Source: Chloroflexota bacterium
Lineage (GTDB): Bacteria; Chloroflexota; Dehalococcoidia; JAUQQI01
DNA: 14,313 nt
Assembly: GCA_030549955.1 (NCBI GenBank)
Contig: JAUQQI010000066.1
Span: forward strand, 1 to 14,313
Direction of reading: 5' to 3'
Part shown: in pieces, positions 9,948 to 14,313 of the stretch
How the letters are laid out: each line of letters begins with the position of its first letter
Numbering within the stretch: position 1 is the stretch's first letter
Made by a program: the position numbers and the translations under genes
The notes under the pieces: generated by a model
The model's database searches: none
What the model saw: only the letters and a program-made list of their open reading frames with translations
Told to the model about the DNA's origin: nothing

Positions 9948-11760
9948 ATGAGGCCCCTCGGGCTTGCCCTCGCTCTGGCGGTGCTGGTCGGGCCCGGCCT
10001 TATCCCGGCCAGGGCAGCGGGAGACTGCAGGGTCAGGGTCCTCATTTCGGCCGTCCACTCCGACCCGGCCCTGACCGGCGAGCCGGACGAAGCCGTCGAA
10101 CTCTGCAATCCCGGTCCCGGCCCGGTTGGCCTCGAAGGCTGGAGGCTAACCGACGGCCAGGGGCAGGCCACCTTCCCCCCGGTGGTACTGGCCCCTGGCA
10201 GTAAGGTCTGGGTTGCCCGCCAGGCAACCGCTTTCAGGTAGCAGTTCGGCTTTTCGCCAGCCCTCGAGTATGGTGCCGACACCGACCCGGCGGTTCCGAA
10301 CCTGACCGGGACGGCCCCGGTCCTCGCCAACGATGGCGATGAGGTGGTACTCATCGACCCCTGATGTTGTCGTCTATAAGGGCGGCAACCCCATAACGCC
10401 GGGCTGGTCGGGGCCGCCGGTTCAGCCCTACACCGCCGGTGACCTCACCGAAACCGCCCAGATTCTTTACCGCCGGCTCGACCCGGCCACCGGCCTCCCG
10501 GTGGCTGATTCAGACACGGCCGCCGACTGGGCCCAGTTCCGGGGCGACCCCGTCCTCATCCGGAAGGTCCGTTATCCGGGCTGGGACCTTGAATCTCACC
10601 CCATCCCTTAGCGGGTGACCGAAACCGCCACCATCACCCTGGCAATTGCCCCCGACGCCTCCTACGCCCTCGTCCGCGACACCATCCTCGGGGCCACCCG
10701 CGCAATTTCCGCCGCGGTCTATACCCTGGAACATCCGGAGATCGTCGACGCCCTGCGCCACCGCCTGACGGCCGGAGTCTCAGTCCGGGTCCTCCTGGAA
10801 GGGGCACCTGTCGGCGGGATTTCAGATGCCGAACGGTGGGCCTGCCGTGAGCTCGAAGTAATTGGGGGCGAATGCTGGTTTATGACAACCCTGCCGGGCG
10901 CCGGCCGGCGCCGCTACCCGAAGATGCACGCAAAGTAGACCATTGACGACCGCAAGGGCCTCATCTTGACCGACAACTTCGGGCCAACTGGCCTGCCGGC
11001 CGACGACTTTAGCGACGGCACGGCCGGCAGCCTGTTCGCCGCCGACCTTGACCCCAGCCGGCCCGACATTCGACGCTGGGACCCGAGCACCGACGGGCCG
11101 CCGTCAAGGTTCAGCCGACCAGGTTCGGGCGGCGGGGCCGGATACAGCCCGACCTTTACAGCCCGCCTGGCCACAGGCGGCACCTTTGAGTTTGAGGTTA
11201 TTCGCTCCCCTGAGAACAGCCTTCAGCCCGGCACCGGCCTCATCGGCCTGCTTCAAGGACTCGGACCCGGCTCTGAAGTCCTTGTTCAAGGCCTTTACGA
11301 GCCGCCCTTCTGGGGCGGAGCGGGCGCCAATCCTCAAACCGACCCGAATCCCCGCCTGGAAGCCCTGCTCAGCCTTGCCCGGCGGGGCGGACGGGTTCGA
11401 GTTCTCCTGGATGGACTTTACGGGAACACGGCCGAGCCAGCGAGCAACCAGGCCACGTGTGATTACCTGGGTCAGGCCGCCGCCCGGGAGGGCCTCGGCC
11501 TCGCCTGCCGCCTGGGGAATCCCACGGGCCTTGGCATCCACAGCAAGCTCGTTATCCCACGCATGGGCCTCCAGGGCTGGGTCCATATCGGGAGCATCAA
11601 CGGCAGTGAGGTCTCATCGAAGGCGAACCGGGAAGCGGCCGTCCAGGTGGACTCCAGGGCCGCAGCCGACTATCTGGCGGGGATGTTCTGGGCCGACTGG
11701 AGCGCAAGCGGACCGCCCCTTCGCAATCGGCTCTGGCTCCCCCTGGTTGGCTTGCGCTGA
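9948..11760 (+). pseudogene. Broken secreted lamin-tail-domain / phospholipase D-like protein
   Basis: The pieces form one secreted protein. The ATG at 9948 begins a signal peptide (MRPLGLALALAVLVGPGLIP, cut after ARA). A lamin-tail domain follows, with GEPDEAVELCNPGPGPVGLE and GWRLTDG. Next is a linker ending RKVRYPGWDLES, then two phospholipase D-like halves. The first has LLEGAPVGGI and the HxKx4D motif KMHAK-stop-TIDD; the second has RLGNPTGLGIHSK and HIGSINGSE, ending in an RLWLPLV tail. In-frame TAG codons lie at 10239-10241, 10609-10611 and 10936-10938. The frame also changes near 10360, where the first frame meets TGA at 10362 and the sense continues in another frame to the TGA at 11758. 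The protein appears shortened after FSDGTAG, and the second HKD aspartate is arginine. Similarity persists on both sides of each break, so inactivation looks recent. TAG readthrough or assembly error is less likely. Confidence 0.82.
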
Positions 11761-11800
11761 CCCGCTGAATAGGGTTAAGCTTAAACGGCTAATCCCCGCC

Positions 11801-11807
11801 AAGGAGG
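11801..11807 (+). promoter_or_regulatory. Shine-Dalgarno site fixing the UPF0173 hydrolase start
   Basis: AAGGAGG, continuing into TGG, lies eight bases before the GTG at 11816. It shows that translation starts there and not at the much longer open frame that runs back through the broken gene. Confidence 0.85.
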
Positions 11808-11815
11808 TGGAACCC

Positions 11816-12532
11816 GTGCAGCTTCCGGCTGGCATGAGTCTTACCTGGCTCGGGCACGCAACATTCCTTGTTCAGTCACCCGGCGGCCGGCGGGTGCTGA
11901 TCGACCCGTGGGTCATGAACAACCCGGCTTGCCCGGAAAACCTCAAGCGCATCGACCGCCTGGACCTCATGCTCATCACCCACGGCCACTTCGACCACAT
12001 CGGCGACGCCGTCGAAATCGCCAAACAGACCGGCTGCAAGGTCATCGGCATCTTCGAGACGTGTCACTGGCTTCAGGGCAAGGGCGTTCAGAACACCTCA
12101 CCGATGAACAAGGGCGGGACCCAGGAGGTGGATGGGATCCGGGTAACCATGGTCCACGCCGTCCACAGCTGTGGGATTCTGGACGGCGACCGGATTATCT
12201 ACGGGGGCGAGGCCTGCGGCTACGTGGTCAGCTTCGAAAACGGCTTTAAGCTCTACCACGCCGGGGACACGGCCGTCTTCAGGGACATGGAGCTTATCGG
12301 CAAGCTCTATCAGCCGGACCTGGCCCTTTTGCCCATTGGGGACCACTTCACCATGTCGCCCCGGGAGGCGGCCGAAGCCATCCGGATGCTCGGGGTGAAG
12401 GCCGTCATCCCGATGCATTTTGGGACCTTCCCGGTGCTCACGGGGACACCGGCCGCCCTGCGGAAGCTTACCTCGGACATCTCCGGCCTCGAAATCATCG
12501 AACTCAAGCCCGGCCAGACCCTGACCGGGTAA
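11816..12532 (+). CDS. UPF0173 family metal-dependent hydrolase (metallo-beta-lactamase fold)
   Basis: The 238-residue product has the metallo-beta-lactamase fold with its metal ligands in order: THGHFDHIGD (HxHxDH, His56-His58-Asp60-His61), a histidine in HAVHSCG, HAGDTAVF (bridging aspartate) and PMHFGTFP near the C-terminus. The start MSLTWLGHATFLVQSPGG and LIDPWVMNNP match the UPF0173/YtkL-type family, whose members are close to this length and lack a signal peptide, so it is cytoplasmic. The physiological substrate of this family is not known to me. The GTG start is chosen from the strong ribosome-binding site; an internal ATG six codons later is the alternative. It lies 55 nt after the broken gene and 23 nt before the dienelactone hydrolase gene, so the two hydrolases are probably co-transcribed. 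Confidence 0.92.
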   Translation: MQLPAGMSLTWLGHATFLVQSPGGRRVLIDPWVMNNPACPENLKRIDRLDLMLITHGHFDHIGDAVEIAKQTGCKVIGIFETCHWLQGKGVQNTSPMNKGGTQEVDGIRVTMVHAVHSCGILDGDRIIYGGEACGYVVSFENGFKLYHAGDTAVFRDMELIGKLYQPDLALLPIGDHFTMSPREAAEAIRMLGVKAVIPMHFGTFPVLTGTPAALRKLTSDISGLEIIELKPGQTLTG

Positions 12533-12542
12533 ACTCGTCGGT

Positions 12543-12549
12543 GGAAGGA
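12543..12549 (+). promoter_or_regulatory. Shine-Dalgarno site fixing the dienelactone hydrolase start
   Basis: GGAAGGA lies six bases before the ATG at 12556. It favours that ATG over the in-frame GTG at 12541, which overlaps the site itself. Confidence 0.75.
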
Positions 12550-12555
12550 CCAGAC

Positions 12556-13266
12556 ATGGCCGGCGAAATTTTGACCGAAGTGGTGGAGTTCCCCGTCAAC
12601 GGCGGCACGTGCCCGGGCTACCTGGCCCGGCCGGCTGAAGGCACCCACCCGGGTGTCGTCGTGATCCAGGAGTGGTGGGGGCTCGAAGAGCACATCAAGG
12701 ACGTGGCCCGCCGCTTCGCCCGGGAAGGGTTTGTTGCCCTGGCCCCGGACCTCTACCACGGCAGGGTCACCAGCGAGCCCGATGAGGCCCGAAAGTTAGC
12801 CATGGAGCTCGACCGGGAACGGGCCCTCGGCGAGATCCGGGGAGCCGTAGCCTATTTGAAGGCCCACCCGGCCGTGGGTCCGAAGAAGGTCGGGGTTATC
12901 GGGTTCTGCATGGGCGGGGGCCTTGCCCTGCTGACCGCGATTTATGAGCCTGAGCTGGACGCGGCGGTGGTCTTCTACGGCCGGAACCCAGACCCGATCG
13001 ACCTGGTCGCCCGGATCCAGTGCCCCCTCCTGGGCATCTACGGGGAAGCCGACCAGGGCATTCCGCCAACTGAGGTCGAACGGCTCGGCGAGGCCCTCAA
13101 GCGCCACGGGAAGCAGTTCGAACTCCACATCTACCCGGCGGCGCCCCACGCCTTCTTCAACGATACCCGGCCCCACGTCTACCGGCCGGAAGCGGCGGCC
13201 GACGCCTGGGCGAAGACCCTCACGTTTTTCCGCCGGACCCTGGCCGGCCAGGTGGCCCCGGTCTAG
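12556..13266 (+). CDS. Dienelactone hydrolase family protein
   Basis: The 236-residue alpha/beta-hydrolase has the dienelactone hydrolase triad: Cys118 in GFCMGGG, Asp166 in GEADQGIP and His198 in YPAAPHAFFND. The glutamate of VIQEWWGL (Glu39), which interacts with the nucleophile cysteine, is also present. No signal peptide is seen, so it is probably cytoplasmic. Classic members open dienelactone in chloroaromatic breakdown. No such pathway surrounds this gene, so it may be one of the many general carboxyl-ester hydrolases of the family. The ATG start is set by GGAAGGA six bases upstream. It follows the UPF0173 hydrolase by 23 nt. Its last 47 bases, ending in TAG, overlap the 3' end of the convergent metallophosphoesterase gene. 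Confidence 0.93.
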   Translation: MAGEILTEVVEFPVNGGTCPGYLARPAEGTHPGVVVIQEWWGLEEHIKDVARRFAREGFVALAPDLYHGRVTSEPDEARKLAMELDRERALGEIRGAVAYLKAHPAVGPKKVGVIGFCMGGGLALLTAIYEPELDAAVVFYGRNPDPIDLVARIQCPLLGIYGEADQGIPPTEVERLGEALKRHGKQFELHIYPAAPHAFFNDTRPHVYRPEAAADAWAKTLTFFRRTLAGQVAPV

Positions 13267-14206
13267 CCTGGGCCGGCACCAGCTCGAGCAGGGTTGCCTC
13301 AGGCGGACAGCCAAGGCGAAAGGGGAGGCTCCGGGAACTGCCGAGACCCGGGCTGATGTGGATATACCCGGTCCGGGTTGGGAGAAGGCCGCCCGCATCC
13401 CCGGCCGGGCGGCGGGCACCGACGGCCACCGCGCCGACAATGGGCAGCCGGATCTGGCCGCCGTGGGTGTGGCCGGCCAGCACCAGGGGGATACCGGCCC
13501 GCTCGGCCGCCGGCAGGACGGTCGGGCTGTGGGCCAGCAGAACCCGAAACTCGTCGGCCGGTACCCCGGCCAGGGCCCGCTCGAGGTCGTCGAAACCGAG
13601 GTGGTTATCATCAACCCCGATAATCCAGAACCGGGTTCCGTTGAACGTCAGCGGGCAGGCTTCGTTTACAAGGAGGCGGGTGTCGCTGGCGGCCAGCAGC
13701 CGGCCAATGTGGGGCAATCCCTCAGTGCTTATCAGGTCGGGGTCCCGGTCTTCGACCCCAGTCAGGGAAAACCGGACCGTCCGGAAAACTGACAGCGCCC
13801 GGTGACGTCCGAGCCGGAACCGGTCGTGGTTGCCGAGGACGGCGAACTTGCCCAGCGGAGCTCTAAACCGGCCGATGACTTCGGCGGCAAGACGGGCTTC
13901 CGCGTCGTCGTCAGCATCGACAAAGTCGCCGGTCATGGCGATAAGGTCAGTGTCAACGGCGGCAAAACTCAGGATTGCCTTCAATCGCCGCCAGTCGGTC
14001 CGAGTAATGTGGAAATCCGAGAGGTGGAGGATACGCAGGCCGGTCAGGGCTGGCGGGAGGCCGGGCAGGGGAACTGACCGGCGGCGAAGCCTGAAGCGGT
14101 AAGGTTCGACCCGCGTCGAATAATAAAGGGTTGAGAGGCCAGCGAGGAGAGCTAGCCCCAATGCAACAGCCGGCCCGATCAGTTCGCCACGAAGTGCCCG
14201 GTCCAC
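13220..14206 (-). CDS. Membrane-anchored metallophosphoesterase (YkuE-like)
   Basis: The 328-residue product has one N-terminal membrane segment (about 9-29) followed by a calcineurin-type phosphoesterase domain. Its metal-binding motifs are complete: HLSDFHI (Asp64, His66), MTGDFVD (Asp94), LGNHD (Asn126, His127), LLAHSP (His226) and AGHTHGGQI (His246, His248). This order and the single anchor match YkuE-type phosphohydrolases, some of which act on lipid or UDP-sugar phosphates; the substrate here is unknown. The conserved domain ends near PEATLLELV (302-310). The last 18 residues are Pro/Gly-rich and are encoded where the gene begins to run over the end of the dienelactone hydrolase gene. 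The start is a GTG at 14206 with no strong ribosome-binding site; the in-frame sequence upstream hits a stop quickly, which supports it. Confidence 0.92.
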   Translation of the reverse strand: MDRALRGELIGPAVALGLALLAGLSTLYYSTRVEPYRFRLRRRSVPLPGLPPALTGLRILHLSDFHITRTDWRRLKAILSFAAVDTDLIAMTGDFVDADDDAEARLAAEVIGRFRAPLGKFAVLGNHDRFRLGRHRALSVFRTVRFSLTGVEDRDPDLISTEGLPHIGRLLAASDTRLLVNEACPLTFNGTRFWIIGVDDNHLGFDDLERALAGVPADEFRVLLAHSPTVLPAAERAGIPLVLAGHTHGGQIRLPIVGAVAVGARRPAGDAGGLLPTRTGYIHISPGLGSSRSLPFRLGCPPEATLLELVPAQARPGPPGRPGSGGKT

Positions 14207-14227
14207 AGCTCTGATGCCTAATCCATG

Positions 14228-14236
14228 ATCATACCA
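14228..14236 (-). promoter_or_regulatory. Candidate extended -10 promoter of the metallophosphoesterase gene
   Basis: TGGTATGAT on the minus strand matches an extended -10 (TGn plus five of six -10 bases), about 21 bases upstream of the GTG. It overlaps a perfect 8-bp palindrome, ATGATCAT (14225-14232). I see no good -35 at normal spacing. The region from 14207 to the window end is visibly richer in A and T than the genes and contains no complete gene. Confidence 0.35.
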
Positions 14237-14313
14237 GACCAGCTCCCCTGCTACTCACAACCTAGTTTATTGAAGTTTTTCGATATGATGTGGTATGGTC
14301 GGATTACCAGTGA

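Noticed and set aside
9948..11760. Separate small genes between the TAG stops of the secreted-protein region
   Set aside because: The fragments lack their own ribosome-binding sites and read as consecutive parts of one known domain arrangement, so one broken gene is the simpler description.
11775..11784. Perfect palindrome TTAAGCTTAA between the broken gene and the UPF0173 gene
   Set aside because: It has no associated promoter boxes and no T-run for a terminator, and a single 10-bp palindrome in a 55-nt gap is weak evidence.
11048..11815. Upstream extension of the UPF0173 hydrolase frame to give a 494-residue protein
   Set aside because: The extra 256 codons are an out-of-frame shadow of the phospholipase D remnant, and a strong ribosome-binding site directly precedes the GTG at 11816.
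14284..14313. Plus-strand TATGAT and a possible start codon at the right edge, suggesting a further gene
   Set aside because: No -35 occurs at normal spacing, and only a few codons would fit before the window ends, so nothing can be supported.

Overview
This is a GC-rich, gene-dense bacterial chromosomal window with eleven intact protein genes and one broken gene. It contains no rRNA, tRNA, CRISPR array, insertion sequence or phage gene that I can see. A PurS subunit, the DXP-independent PdxS/PdxT route to pyridoxal phosphate, tandem-domain universal stress proteins and many GTG/TTG starts argue against a gammaproteobacterium. They fit Chloroflexota or a deep-branching Gram-positive lineage. 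The broken secreted protein (lamin-tail plus phospholipase D domains, ending in a short LPLV-type tail) resembles proteins I associate with Chloroflexota. This is a low-confidence taxonomic guess.

Layout. (1) Positions 24-2119, plus strand: sucC-sucD, the two subunits of succinyl-CoA ligase, overlapping by 4 nt. (2) Positions 2147-9825, minus strand: a closely packed run, read right to left, of MFS transporter, large GT-C-like membrane protein, pdxS, pdxT, gap, purS and a two-domain universal stress protein. The longest gap is 64 nt, so this could be one operon or two, with a likely internal promoter before pdxS. (3) Positions 9826-9947: a divergent control region. It carries a good sigma-70-type promoter for the transporter, with a perfect 10-bp palindrome in its spacer, and the geometry predicts a nearly leaderless mRNA. 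(4) Positions 9948-11760, plus strand: remnant of a secreted lamin-tail/phospholipase D-like protein with three in-frame TAG codons and a frameshift. (5) Positions 11816-13266, plus strand: a UPF0173-type metallo-beta-lactamase-fold hydrolase and a dienelactone hydrolase-family protein. (6) Positions 13220-14206, minus strand: a membrane-anchored metallophosphoesterase whose 3' end overlaps the hydrolase gene tail to tail.

How the genes relate. sucCD serves the TCA cycle. PdxS consumes a triose phosphate, ribose 5-phosphate and the ammonia PdxT releases from glutamine; GAPDH consumes the same triose phosphate, so the pdxS-pdxT-gap order joins two users of one metabolite. PurS belongs to another glutamine-dependent enzyme (FGAM synthase), but purL and purQ are absent here. 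The remaining genes look like ordinary accessory or housekeeping functions.

I see no clearly new multi-gene system. The items most worth a second look are the TAG-interrupted gene, the codon-use break inside sucC, the operator-like promoter of the transporter, and the pdxST-gap-purS cluster.
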